Source: Mycobacterium sp. AT1
GTDB lineage: Bacteria > Actinomycetota > Actinomycetes > Mycobacteriales > Mycobacteriaceae
Length of the DNA stretch: 64,000 nucleotides
Assembly (NCBI RefSeq): GCF_002043095.1
Contig: NZ_MVOC01000023.1
Location: 38,167 to 102,166 of the forward strand
Direction: 5' to 3'
The notes beneath the pieces were generated by a model. That model did no database searches, was not told the origin of the DNA, and saw nothing but the letters and a program-made list of their open reading frames with translations. The translations under genes and the position numbers were made by a program. Below are positions 20,667-28,064 of this stretch, one piece after another (position 1 is the first letter of the stretch; each line of letters starts with the position of its first letter).

Positions 20667-20672
20667 TATGCT
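20667..20672 (+). promoter_or_regulatory. Candidate -10 of the small secreted protein gene
   Basis: TATGCT stands about 45 bases before the GTG of the next gene, leaving a short leader with an AGGAGA ribosome-binding site. The rest of this 211-base gap holds a small dyad GATTG-N6-CAATC near 20585-20601 and no other gene. Confidence 0.35.
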
Positions 20673-20717
20673 ATGGCGCATCGCACACGCGCCCGTTGCT
20701 CATACATAGGAGAACCC

Positions 20718-21161
20718 GTGAAATCCACCCTCATCGTCGCCGGCCTCATCGGTTTCGCAAGCGCCGGCGGCTTTGCCTTGGCAGCGCCCGCGTCGGCGTC
20801 TTGTGCGCAGGGGTTCACCTCCATCCCGTGCACCATCGCGCAGAACGTGGCATCCGCTCCTGCCACCACGGTGGGCAGCCTCGCGGCGGCGCCCGGTCAG
20901 TTCGTCGGTGGTGTCGCCTCGACGGCTCAGATCGCCGGTGTCGGTTGCCCCGCAGATGACGAGGGCAACGTCGAGGCCTGTGGTCTGCCTGCTGTCCCGG
21001 GTCAGTTCGTCGCCGGGGTCGCGGGACTCCCCAGCCAGTTCGCCGCCGGTGGCAACCAGATCGCGACGGCGCCGCAGACCATCGCGGGTGCTCTCGCCGC
21101 AGCCCCGGGCCAGTTCGTCCGCGCCATCCAGAACGGTGGAACGGATCCCGAGTCCGAATAG
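20718..21161 (+). CDS. Small secreted protein with PGQFV repeats
   Basis: A 147-residue protein with a signal peptide (about 28 residues, ending ASA-S). The mature part repeats a module: AAPGQFVGGVA, AVPGQFVAGVAGLPSQF and AAPGQFVRAI, with TVGSLAAAP and TIAGALAAAP leading into the first and third. Four cysteines are present, two near the mature N-terminus and two around GCPADDEGNVEAC. The GTG start has an AGGAGA site before it. I recognise no known function; small Ala/Gly/Pro-rich exported proteins of this look are common in mycobacteria. A strong terminator hairpin follows. Confidence 0.78.
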   Translation: MKSTLIVAGLIGFASAGGFALAAPASASCAQGFTSIPCTIAQNVASAPATTVGSLAAAPGQFVGGVASTAQIAGVGCPADDEGNVEACGLPAVPGQFVAGVAGLPSQFAAGGNQIATAPQTIAGALAAAPGQFVRAIQNGGTDPESE

Positions 21162-21194
21162 GCTTCACCCTCGCCCAACGGGCGCTGAACCAAC

Positions 21195-21231
21195 AGCGAG
21201 CCCGGAGACGTCCAACGTCTCCGGGCTCGCT
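21195..21231 (+). terminator. Strong hairpin terminator
   Basis: A perfect 17-base-pair stem (21195-21211 with 21215-21231) closed by a three-base loop, GC-rich, without a T-run, as is usual in mycobacteria. It ends the secreted protein transcript and may also face the yajQ transcript coming from the other side. Confidence 0.85.
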
Positions 21232-21326
21232 GCATTCACGGGTGCGGTGAGGGCCGGTGGCCGTCGCCCAACGTGACGCCACTGCGCTGAAACCGCGCCA
21301 TTCTCACCGTGGCGTCACGTTCGGCG

Positions 21327-21818
21327 CTACCGGTAGTTGACGAACTGCAGCGCCACCTCGAGGTCGGCACCCCGCAGCAGCGACTGCACGGCCTGCAGGT
21401 CGTCGCGCTTCTTGGAGCTGACGCGGATCTCCTCGCCCTGGATCTGCGCCTTGACGCCCTTGGGGCCCTCGTCGCGGATGAGCTTGGTGATCTTCTTGGC
21501 GTTCTCGCTGTCGATCCCCTGCTTGATGCTGCCGATGACCTTGTAGGTCTTGCCGGAGGCCTGCGGGTCGCCGGCGTCGAAGGCCTTCATCGAGATGTCG
21601 CGCCGGATCAGCTTTTCCTTGAAGACGTCGACTGCGGCCTTCACGCGTTCCTCGGTGGAGGAGACGAGGATGATGCCCTCCTCGCCCTGCCATTCGATGG
21701 TGGTGTCGGTGCCGCGGAAGTCGAATCGAGTGGACAACTCCTTGGCAGCCTGGTTGAGCGCGTTGTCGACCTCTTGGCGATCGGCCTTGCTGACGACGTC
21801 GAAGCTGGAATCCGCCAT
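21327..21818 (-). CDS. YajQ family nucleotide-binding protein
   Basis: 163 residues, the same length as Rv0566c. It begins [20 protein letters not shown] and ends [11 protein letters not shown], both typical of YajQ. Related proteins bind nucleotides; some plant-pathogen members bind cyclic di-GMP and act with transcription factors, but this has not been shown for mycobacteria to my knowledge. The start is set by a GGAGGGAG ribosome-binding site; a longer in-frame start 45 bases upstream lacks one. Confidence 0.93.
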   Translation of the reverse strand: MADSSFDVVSKADRQEVDNALNQAAKELSTRFDFRGTDTTIEWQGEEGIILVSSTEERVKAAVDVFKEKLIRRDISMKAFDAGDPQASGKTYKVIGSIKQGIDSENAKKITKLIRDEGPKGVKAQIQGEEIRVSSKKRDDLQAVQSLLRGADLEVALQFVNYR

Positions 21819-21882
21819 GGACTTGCTCCCTCCTATGTTGATGCGTTTTCGTGTTGGGACCATCCTCGTTGTACCCTGCTAG

Positions 21883-21914
21883 TCGCACCAAACCGGGGTT
21901 CCGGATTGGTGCGA
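21883..21914 (+). repeat. Inverted repeat just upstream of tRNA-Tyr
   Basis: Arms of 14 bases (21883-21896 and 21901-21914) pair with one A-A mismatch around a GGTT loop. The hairpin ends five bases before the tRNA and would form in the tRNA precursor leader, or could mark the divergent promoter region toward yajQ. Confidence 0.7.
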
Positions 21915-21919
21915 ATCCC

Positions 21920-22002
21920 GGCAGGTTGCCCGAGCGGCCAATGGGAGCGGACTGTAAATCCGTCGGCTAACGCCTACACAGGTTCGAATCCTGTACCTGC
22001 CA
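21920..22002 (+). tRNA. tRNA-Tyr (anticodon GTA)
   Basis: The acceptor stem GGCAGGT (21920-21926) pairs with ACCTGCC (21995-22001), and A22002 is the discriminator. The anticodon GTA sits at 21954-21956 in the loop CTGTAAA. A long variable arm and the T-arm GGTTCGAATCC complete a class II tRNA of 83 bases, as expected for bacterial tRNA-Tyr. CCA is not encoded. A terminator follows within a few bases. A tRNA-Tyr also lies next to Rv0566c in M. tuberculosis. Confidence 0.95.
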
Positions 22003-22006
22003 CACC

Positions 22007-22038
22007 CAGCCAGGCCCCCTTTCGAGGGGGCCTGGCTG
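22007..22038 (+). terminator. Terminator of tRNA-Tyr
   Basis: A perfect 14-base-pair stem with a TTCG tetraloop (arms 22007-22020 and 22025-22038), starting four bases after the tRNA. Confidence 0.85.
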
Positions 22039-22078
22039 CGTTGTGGGGCGGAATGGCAACGTGTGCGACTGGCTGGGT

Positions 22079-22342
22079 CTACGCGTGCGCGGCAGATCCC
22101 CGTGGGTCCCCGCAACCGAGTGTCTCCGGATACCGGCGGTGCAGGCCGTCCATGAGTCGGTGCGCCTCGCGGAGCTCCCGACGCAGTTCGGACTGCTGAC
22201 GGTGGATGTGGGCGATTCCCCGAGCGGACCTTCGCTGATTTCGTCGCTCGACGATCTCCAGCTGGCGAGACACCTTTTCGACCTGTTCGCGAAGTTCCTT
22301 CAGGAGCGTTCGAGCCTGGAGGGCCTCCGCGTCGTCCGACAT
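22079..22342 (-). CDS. Small coiled-coil protein
   Basis: An 87-residue charged protein. Residues about 5-70 are rich in Glu, Arg, Leu and Gln with heptad-like spacing (LLKELREQVEKVSRQLEIVE), so a coiled coil is likely. No recognised domain. The ATG is plausible but has only a weak ribosome-binding site. It sits between the tRNA terminator and a divergent small gene. Codon use is like that of its neighbours, which supports a real gene; function unknown. Confidence 0.6.
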   Translation of the reverse strand: MSDDAEALQARTLLKELREQVEKVSRQLEIVERRNQRRSARGIAHIHRQQSELRRELREAHRLMDGLHRRYPETLGCGDPRGSAAHA

Positions 22343-22453
22343 GTGGCCATCGTCTCATCAAAATCTAATGATTGCTCGTCGACCTGGGACTCGGCGGCCC
22401 ATGCGTGAACCACCGGTTGACGCCGCGTAACCGCGGGCCCACAATTTCGCATT

Positions 22454-22648
22454 GTGGCCAACTTGAGCGAACAGGTGGCGCTGACGCAACTGGAAGATCG
22501 GTTGAACAGCGTTTACGTCGACATTCCGACTGACCGCATTCAGTCCGCCATGCGAAGCGCGCAGGCGCGATTCGAGGACAGCAAGATACGGGACTTCGTG
22601 CCGCTGCTGGTGGAGCGCAGGGTGCGAGCCGAGCTGGCAAGCACGTAG
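22454..22648 (+). CDS. Small three-helix-bundle dimerisation domain protein
   Basis: A 64-residue protein. The pattern LEDRLNSVYVDIPTDRIQSA followed by ARFEDSKIRDFVPLLVERR matches the small actinobacterial proteins annotated as three-helix bundle dimerisation domain. These often lie near ANTAR or sensor proteins, as here (an ANTAR gene lies about 250 bases downstream on the other strand). GTG start. Function unknown; the family is thought to mediate protein pairing. Confidence 0.75.
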   Translation: MANLSEQVALTQLEDRLNSVYVDIPTDRIQSAMRSAQARFEDSKIRDFVPLLVERRVRAELAST

Positions 22649-22679
22649 CTGAGAGCGTGGTCAGCGCTCGCGCAGGCCG

Positions 22680-22898
22680 TCAGCCGACAGCGCCGTACTC
22701 GGTCTGGAACGAGTCGTAGGCGTCGTTGATCAACTCGGTCGCGGCCTCGGGATGATTGCGCGCGATTGCCTCGATCGCAGCCCAGGTGGTCGCGCCCAAC
22801 GCGCAACTTCGGCCAGGAAGGCGCCCCTCGGTGATGGCGCACATCAGCGCGTGCTCGAAGGCCGAGCGGACGCCACCGGTCGGTGCCGGCCGCGTCAT
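22680..22898 (-). CDS. Hypothetical protein, ANTAR-linked
   Basis: A 72-residue protein with no domain I recognise. It has a helical look, with HALMCAITEGRLPGRSCALG and a C-terminal ELINDAYDSFQTEYGAVG. Its ATG overlaps the stop of the ANTAR gene by ATGA, so the two are translationally coupled and probably work together. Both cysteines might be functional, but nothing shows it. Confidence 0.65.
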   Translation of the reverse strand: MTRPAPTGGVRSAFEHALMCAITEGRLPGRSCALGATTWAAIEAIARNHPEAATELINDAYDSFQTEYGAVG

Positions 22899-23182
22899 TC
22901 GGCGACCGCTGCCGACACGGTTGACGCGACCCGAGCGGCCAGCAGGTGACCCCAAATCAGAGCTGCCTCGGTCTGATGGGGAACGCCGTCGCCCTTGCCG
23001 CCGACCAGATGCGCCAGCGCCGTTGCCAAGGCGGCGGGGCCGATGCCGGTCTGGTGTACGGCCTTGACGAGGTCGTCGAAGGCGTCGCGCGCGGAGCATC
23101 CACGGAGTCCCATCAGGATGCCGGTCGCCAGGTCGATCATGCGTCGTGACGACGGGTCCTCGCGTCGGCCCGGTGTGGTCAT
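22895..23182 (-). CDS. Stand-alone ANTAR-domain protein
   Basis: A 95-residue protein that is almost only an ANTAR domain: RRMIDLATGILMGLRGCSAR followed by a helix with DAFDDLVKAV and a third helix ending ATALAHLVGG. ANTAR domains bind paired RNA hairpins and prevent transcription termination. No receiver or GAF sensor is fused, so the input must come from a partner, perhaps the coupled 72-residue protein. The ATG is chosen for the GAAGGAG site before it. The ILMGLRG core resembles the ILMARHG core of ANTAR regulators. Confidence 0.75.
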   Translation of the reverse strand: MTTPGRREDPSSRRMIDLATGILMGLRGCSARDAFDDLVKAVHQTGIGPAALATALAHLVGGKGDGVPHQTEAALIWGHLLAARVASTVSAAVAE

Positions 23183-23344
23183 GGCAGCGCTCCTTCGGTC
23201 TTCTTCGTCACGGACCCGGTCTACCTCGCGCAGATGAACGTGAGTCGACGTCGCAGTGTCGCGCGTCCCCGCGCCACGGGGAATGGTCATCGAATCGGCG
23301 TCCATCGTTTGGCGCCAGGTCACCCAGGCAGCCGGCACTCACGG

Positions 23345-25414
23345 CTACTCCTTCGTCCGATGCGCCAGAACCCCTCGAACGGCACTCGCGACGTCGTCTG
23401 CCGTGAAGCCGAAGTGGCGGTGCAGATCCGCGGCGGGGCCGGACGCGCCGAAACCATTGACCGCGATGATTCGACCCAGCGGCCCGACGTGGCGTTCCCA
23501 GCCGAACCCCGAGGCCGCCTCGACGGACACTCGCGCGGTGAGACTCGGCGGCAGGACCTCGTCGCGGTAGTCCCGGTCCTGGGCGTCGAACAGCGCCCAC
23601 GACGGCATGCTGACCACGCGAACGGCGATGCCAGACGCGGCGAGTAGCTCCCTGGCCTGCATCGCCAGTGCCACTTCACTTCCGGTGGCGATGATCAGCG
23701 CGGCGGGCCGTGCACCGTCGGCCGGGTCGGCCAACACGTATGCGCCGCGGGCCACGCCTGCTGCCGACCCGAGGGTCGTCCTGTCGAAGACGGGACCGTC
23801 CTGTTTGGACAGCACCAGTGCGACGGGCCTGTCGTCGACGGACATGATGACCCGCCACGCTTCGCGAATCTCGTTGGCGTCGGCGGGGCGCAGGTCGACC
23901 ATGTTGGGCATCGCGCGCAGTGAGGCCAGCTGTTCGACGGGCTGGTGCGTGGGACCGTCCTCGCCCATGCCGATGGAGTCGTGGGTGTAGACGTGGATCA
24001 CCGGCTGGCCCATCAGGGCGCCGAGGCGCAGAGGTCCACGCTGGAAGTCGGAGAAGACGAGGAAGCCCGCTTGGAAGGGTCGTAAACCGCTGAGCGCCAG
24101 CCCGTTTGCGGCCGCGGCCGCGGCGGCCTCGCGCACCCCGAAGTGCAGATTCCTTCCGGCGTAGTCGGCGGGGCCGAAGTGTCCGCTGGCGCCGTCGAGC
24201 GCCGTCTTGGTCGACGGGGCCAGGTCGGACGCGCCGCCAAGCAGCCACGGCACCGCCGTGGCGACCGCGTTGAGGACTCGGTGATTGGCGATTCGGCCGG
24301 CGATGGGGCCGTCGGCGGGGGTGAACTCGGGCAGGTCGTCGTCCCAGCCATCGGGCAGCGTCCGGGTGATCATCGACGCGAGCCCGTCGGCAAGGTCGGG
24401 ATGGGCGGTCTGGTATCGGGCCAGCATGGCGTTCCAGTCGGCGCGCGCCCTCGTACCTCTGGCGGCGACGCCGAGCGCGAACTGCTCATAGGCGGCGTCG
24501 GGGACGAGGAAGTGGGCGTCCGCCGGCCACTGGTAGAAGCGTTTGGCGGCGCGCGCCTCGTCGGCGCCCAGCGGTTCACTGTGTGCCGACGCGGTGCCCT
24601 GCTTGGTGGGTGCGCCGTAGCCGATGATGCTGCGGACGATGATGAGCATCGGAGATCCGGTGTGCGACGTGAATTGGCTGAAAGCCCTTTGTAGCGCGCC
24701 GATGTCGTTGGCGTCCGCGACGTAGGTGACGGTCCACCCGTAGGAGCGGAACCTGGTTGCCACGTCTTCGGTGAACGCCAGCGACGTCTCGCCCTCGATC
24801 GTGATCGCGTTGCTGTCGTAGATCCAGCAGAGGTTGTCCAGTTTGAGGTGCCCGGCCAGCGACGCCGCCTCCTGGCTGATGCCCTCCATCATGTCGCCGT
24901 CACCCGCGAGGGCGTACACGCGGTAGTCGAACACGTCGAAGCCCGGCCGGTTGAACTGCGCCGCTTGCCATTTGCCTGCCATCGCCATGCCGACACTGGT
25001 GGCGACACCCGTTCCCAACGGCCCTGTCGTGCACTCGATTCCGTCGGCCAGTTCGTATTCTGGGTGTCCCGCGCACGGGCTCCCGAGTTGACGGAAGCGG
25101 CGGATGTCGTCGAGTTCGATCGTCAGTCGGTCGCGTTCGGCGCAGCGGACGCGGGCCAGGTGTAGCAGCGCGTAGAGCAGCATCGAGGCGTGTCCCGCCG
25201 ACAGCACGAACCGGTCGCGGTTGATCCAGCGGGGATCGTCGACGTCGTAGGTCAGTGCCCGGTTCCACAGCGTGTATCCGACCGGAGCCAGCGCCATCGC
25301 GGCGCCGGGATGGCCCGACTTCGCCTCCGCCACGGCGTCGATGACCAGTGTTCTGATCGTGTTGACGGCGACCGTGTCGGCGTCGACGGTGACGGTGGTG
25401 GCCAGATCGGTCAT
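23345..25414 (-). CDS. tkt: Transketolase
   Basis: Thiamine-diphosphate enzyme of 689 residues that moves two-carbon ketol groups between sugar phosphates. It has SGHPGAAMALAP near the N-terminus, GPLGTGVATSVGMAMAG, the cofactor motif GDGDMMEG through an asparagine, and FGVREAAAAAAANGLALSG with the catalytic glutamate. In M. tuberculosis the main transketolase is elsewhere (tkt, linked to tal), so this is probably a second copy. It is the last gene of a leftward unit with hydroxypyruvate isomerase and tartronate semialdehyde reductase, and hydroxypyruvate is a known ketol donor for transketolases. The start has an AAGGAA site. Confidence 0.9.
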   Translation of the reverse strand: MTDLATTVTVDADTVAVNTIRTLVIDAVAEAKSGHPGAAMALAPVGYTLWNRALTYDVDDPRWINRDRFVLSAGHASMLLYALLHLARVRCAERDRLTIELDDIRRFRQLGSPCAGHPEYELADGIECTTGPLGTGVATSVGMAMAGKWQAAQFNRPGFDVFDYRVYALAGDGDMMEGISQEAASLAGHLKLDNLCWIYDSNAITIEGETSLAFTEDVATRFRSYGWTVTYVADANDIGALQRAFSQFTSHTGSPMLIIVRSIIGYGAPTKQGTASAHSEPLGADEARAAKRFYQWPADAHFLVPDAAYEQFALGVAARGTRARADWNAMLARYQTAHPDLADGLASMITRTLPDGWDDDLPEFTPADGPIAGRIANHRVLNAVATAVPWLLGGASDLAPSTKTALDGASGHFGPADYAGRNLHFGVREAAAAAAANGLALSGLRPFQAGFLVFSDFQRGPLRLGALMGQPVIHVYTHDSIGMGEDGPTHQPVEQLASLRAMPNMVDLRPADANEIREAWRVIMSVDDRPVALVLSKQDGPVFDRTTLGSAAGVARGAYVLADPADGARPAALIIATGSEVALAMQARELLAASGIAVRVVSMPSWALFDAQDRDYRDEVLPPSLTARVSVEAASGFGWERHVGPLGRIIAVNGFGASGPAADLHRHFGFTADDVASAVRGVLAHRTKE

Positions 25415-25431
25415 GGTAATTCCTTTGAGAG

Positions 25432-26151
25432 TCATGGATTTTCGAGCCCGATGGGATTGGCGGGAGCCGCCTGCGGTGCGTGCCGGAAGGTCGCCCCGAG
25501 CACTGCCATCGCGGCGAATCCCGTTCCGCCGGCGGCGCCAGCGCCAGGAGTCAGCGTCATGTCCGTGCCGGTGGCGGTGTTGACCAGTTCGCTCCATTGG
25601 TGAAGCCGGCGCTCGAGGATGACGACTTGCGCGTGGGTGGCACCCTTCTGCGGGCCGAACGCCGTCGCGGCGCCGTTGGGGCCGAGGAGCGGATTGGTGA
25701 CGTCGGCCGCCAAGGTGAACGTGGTGTCGGCCACCCGCGGATCCATCGCGGTCAGGTCTAGGTATGCGGCGTTGCCGATTGCGTTGATCCCCAACGTCAG
25801 TGGGCGGCCGCGGTGCGAGTGCAGCACCGCGCCGAGCGCCAGTAGCATGCCTGCGCCGCCGTCGGTGCTGACGCTGCCGCCGAGCACGAGGACGATCTCG
25901 GTGCAGCCCACGTCGATGGCGTGCTTCACCAGCTGGCCGAGTCCGAGTGTGGTGGCGTTCAGCGGGTTGTCGCCGCGCTTGGTGCTCCCCACCGCGGTGG
26001 CGAGCTCGACGACGGCGGTCTGGTCCCTGACTGCAATCCTGGCCGGGCGGCGTCGGGTGTCCCAGGGGCCCGCTGCGGTCGCCGGGACCGCCGTGAACCC
26101 CGCGGCGAGGCTGCCCTCGAACGTGTCGGGGACGGGGACGACGGTCGTCAC
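25432..26151 (-). CDS. Short glycerate kinase-like protein
   Basis: A 239-residue protein of the class II glycerate kinase family, well under the usual 370-380. The middle is conserved: a DGGAGM-containing block after VLVLGGSVST, DVTNPLLGPNGAATAFGPQKGAT, and a PGAGAAGGTGFAAMA segment. Missing are the N-terminal PDSFKGSLSA block, a clear ADGGEGT (here PVPDTFEGS) and the C-terminal GEGxxDxQT catalytic region. The GTG start overlaps the reductase stop by GTGA, so no N-terminal part can lie upstream. It may be a remnant, or a protein with a different role. Confidence 0.72.
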   Translation of the reverse strand: MTTVVPVPDTFEGSLAAGFTAVPATAAGPWDTRRRPARIAVRDQTAVVELATAVGSTKRGDNPLNATTLGLGQLVKHAIDVGCTEIVLVLGGSVSTDGGAGMLLALGAVLHSHRGRPLTLGINAIGNAAYLDLTAMDPRVADTTFTLAADVTNPLLGPNGAATAFGPQKGATHAQVVILERRLHQWSELVNTATGTDMTLTPGAGAAGGTGFAAMAVLGATFRHAPQAAPANPIGLENP

Positions 26152-27053
26152 GGTGTCGGGTGGCCGGAGAGTCGCTCGACGAGCCGGAACAGGGCGGAGT
26201 GGTCGAGGTCGCCGTCGCCCTGAGCGTGGGCCGTCGACACGAGTTGGGCGACGACCGCGCCGAGCGGGGTGGCGGTCCGTGACGTCCTGGCGGCTGCGGT
26301 GAAGATGCCGAGGTCCTTGTCGTGCAGGGCAATTCGGAACCCGGGATTGAACTGGCGGGCCACCATCGTCCGCGCCTTGCGGGCCATGACGGTACTGCCG
26401 GCCAGGCCTGCCTCGAGTACCGAGATCGCCTTCTCGGTGTCGACCTGTTGCGCTTCGAGGAACACCAGGGCCTCCGCCAGGAGTTCGATGTTGCCCGCCA
26501 CGATCAGCTGGTTGGCGGCCTTGACGGTTTGACCGGCGCCCACCGGACCGACGTGAACGATGGTCGTGCCGACGTGCACGAGGACCTCGGTGGCTTCGGC
26601 GACCGACTCTGCCGGTCCGCCGACCATGATCGACAACGTGCCGTCGACTGCGGCTTGCTCTCCACCGCTGACAGGGGCGTCGAGGAACCTGAGTCCACGC
26701 TTCTCGGCTGCCTCGCCGACGGCGCGCGCGGTATCGGGTCGGATGGTGCTCATGTCGATGAACAGCGCGCCAGGAGCGGCCGATGCGAGGATGCCCGCCG
26801 AACCGAGCGCCACCGACTCGACGTCGGGGGAGTCGGGGAGCATCGTGATGACGACGTCCGCGTCGCGGACGGCGCTCGCGACGTCGTCGGCGGCCCGCAT
26901 GCCCGTGCTCACCAGCGCGTCGACCTTGGCTCTGGTGCGGCTGAAGCCGACGACGTCCAGTCCGGCGGCGCACAGGTTCGCGGCCATCGGCGAGCCCATG
27001 ATGCCGAGTCCGATGAAGGCGACGGTGGGCGTGTCACTCCGCGGGGCGGTCAT
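26148..27053 (-). CDS. garR: Tartronate semialdehyde reductase (2-hydroxy-3-oxopropionate reductase)
   Basis: A 301-residue beta-hydroxyacid dehydrogenase. It has FIGLGIMGSPMAANL (14-28, NAD(P) binding), DAPVSGGEQAA (about 123-133) for substrate binding, and GAGQTVKAANQ containing the catalytic lysine. Between hydroxypyruvate isomerase and the glycerate kinase-like gene, reduction of tartronate semialdehyde to glycerate is the natural assignment; 3-hydroxyisobutyrate dehydrogenase is the main alternative. Its start overlaps the upstream stop (ATGA) and its stop overlaps the next start (GTGA). Confidence 0.88.
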   Translation of the reverse strand: MTAPRSDTPTVAFIGLGIMGSPMAANLCAAGLDVVGFSRTRAKVDALVSTGMRAADDVASAVRDADVVITMLPDSPDVESVALGSAGILASAAPGALFIDMSTIRPDTARAVGEAAEKRGLRFLDAPVSGGEQAAVDGTLSIMVGGPAESVAEATEVLVHVGTTIVHVGPVGAGQTVKAANQLIVAGNIELLAEALVFLEAQQVDTEKAISVLEAGLAGSTVMARKARTMVARQFNPGFRIALHDKDLGIFTAAARTSRTATPLGAVVAQLVSTAHAQGDGDLDHSALFRLVERLSGHPTP

Positions 27054-27916
27054 CGGGTCACCTGGGCGACGGTCGAGGTGACGTCTGCGTTCGAACTCGA
27101 GGTCAACCGGTGCAGCCAGGCAAGTCCGGCAACCGTGTCACCGGTCGGGACGTACTCCAGCCCAAGCCTTCCCGTGTAACCGGCCTGATCGAGGAGCTCG
27201 ACCAACTCGACGATGGGGGCGTCCCCTGAGCCGGGCTCGTGGCGGCCGGGGGCATCCGCGATCTGGACGTGTCCGATGTGGTCGACGTGTTCGGTCACCA
27301 CGCGGCGGACGTCGTCGCCGTTGACGGTCAGGTGGTACAGATCGGCCAACAACGCGATCCTGCCGCGCTGGGTCCGCTCGCGCACCCCTCGGATCACCCC
27401 GAGCACGTCACCGGCCAGCTTGAGTGGGTAGGCGTCCATGCCGCTGACCGGCTCGACGAGTACGGTCGCCCCGATCGAATCGGCGTGCTCCGTGGCGGCG
27501 GCGAGGGCGGCGAGGGCGGCCTCGTCCTGCTCGGCGATGCTCAGTTCCGGTGAGCGGTTGCCGTAGAGCGCGTTGAACGCGGTGACGCCCAGCCGGGCGC
27601 CGACGTCGACGGCGATGGCGACGCTGTCGTCGAATTCGTTCCTGCGGTGCGGGTTCGACGCGATGCCGCGATCTCCGCCCGCCATGTTGCCTGCGAAGAA
27701 GTTCAGGCCGCGGAGGGTCACGCCGGCGTCGGCGACCGTCGCCACGAATGCGTCGACCTCGGCGGCAGACGGGGCGGCGACGGCGAAGGGCCACCAGCAC
27801 TCGATCGACTCGAAACCGGCCGCTGCCGCGGCTGCCGGCCGTCGTTCGAAGGGTACGTCACCGAACAGCAGGGAGATGTTCGCCTGCGACGTCGCCCACA
27901 ATGCGGAAGCCATCAC
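27050..27916 (-). CDS. hyi: Hydroxypyruvate isomerase (Hyi-type TIM barrel)
   Basis: A xylose-isomerase-like TIM barrel of 288 residues that interconverts hydroxypyruvate and tartronate semialdehyde. The N-terminal ANISLLFGDVPFERR and IECWWPF segments are typical of Hyi. Metal or catalytic glutamates lie in VLVEPVSG and LGLEYVPTG near the C-terminus, with DLYHLTVNGDD between. Two ATG codons stand in tandem; either may be used, behind AGAGGA. It is the first gene of the leftward unit and divergent from the LysR regulator. Confidence 0.85.
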   Translation of the reverse strand: MMASALWATSQANISLLFGDVPFERRPAAAAAAGFESIECWWPFAVAAPSAAEVDAFVATVADAGVTLRGLNFFAGNMAGGDRGIASNPHRRNEFDDSVAIAVDVGARLGVTAFNALYGNRSPELSIAEQDEAALAALAAATEHADSIGATVLVEPVSGMDAYPLKLAGDVLGVIRGVRERTQRGRIALLADLYHLTVNGDDVRRVVTEHVDHIGHVQIADAPGRHEPGSGDAPIVELVELLDQAGYTGRLGLEYVPTGDTVAGLAWLHRLTSSSNADVTSTVAQVTR

Positions 27917-27946
27917 GTCCTCTTTTCAAAACCGTTGGGCTGCATG

Positions 27947-27963
27947 GTTGTCGCAGCGTCAAC
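27947..27963. promoter_or_regulatory. Candidate LysR operator between hyi and lysR-type gene
   Basis: GTTGTCGCAGCGTCAAC is a 17-base dyad with one symmetric mismatch pair, in the 148-base divergent gap, 31 bases before hyi. The TTG and CAA ends and the spacing are near the T-N11-A pattern of LysR sites. Confidence 0.45.
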
Positions 27964-27989
27964 GACACTAGGTACTGGCGTGGCAATGA

Positions 27990-28001
27990 ACAATGACGAA
28001 C
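27990..28001. promoter_or_regulatory. 12-bp motif, copy 1
   Basis: ACAATGACGAAC here is found again, on the other strand, before the permease gene at 29030-29041. An exact 12-base match within 1.1 kb, both in gaps of one locus, suggests a shared regulator site. Confidence 0.45.
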
Positions 28002-28050
28002 ACCGGCGACGATTATTCGCAGACGGCGAACAGTTGGCCGGACGGCCGAG

Positions 28051-28056
28051 TAGTCT
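28051..28056 (+). promoter_or_regulatory. Candidate -10 of the LysR gene
   Basis: TAGTCT lies eight bases before the ATG, suggesting a leaderless or nearly leaderless message. Confidence 0.4.
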
Positions 28057-28064
28057 TTCGCCGC

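Noticed and set aside
25415..26332. Transketolase with a 300-residue N-terminal extension
   Set aside because: The frame is open upstream but antisense-like in composition and overlaps the glycerate kinase-like gene; the ATG at 25414 has a ribosome-binding site and family start.
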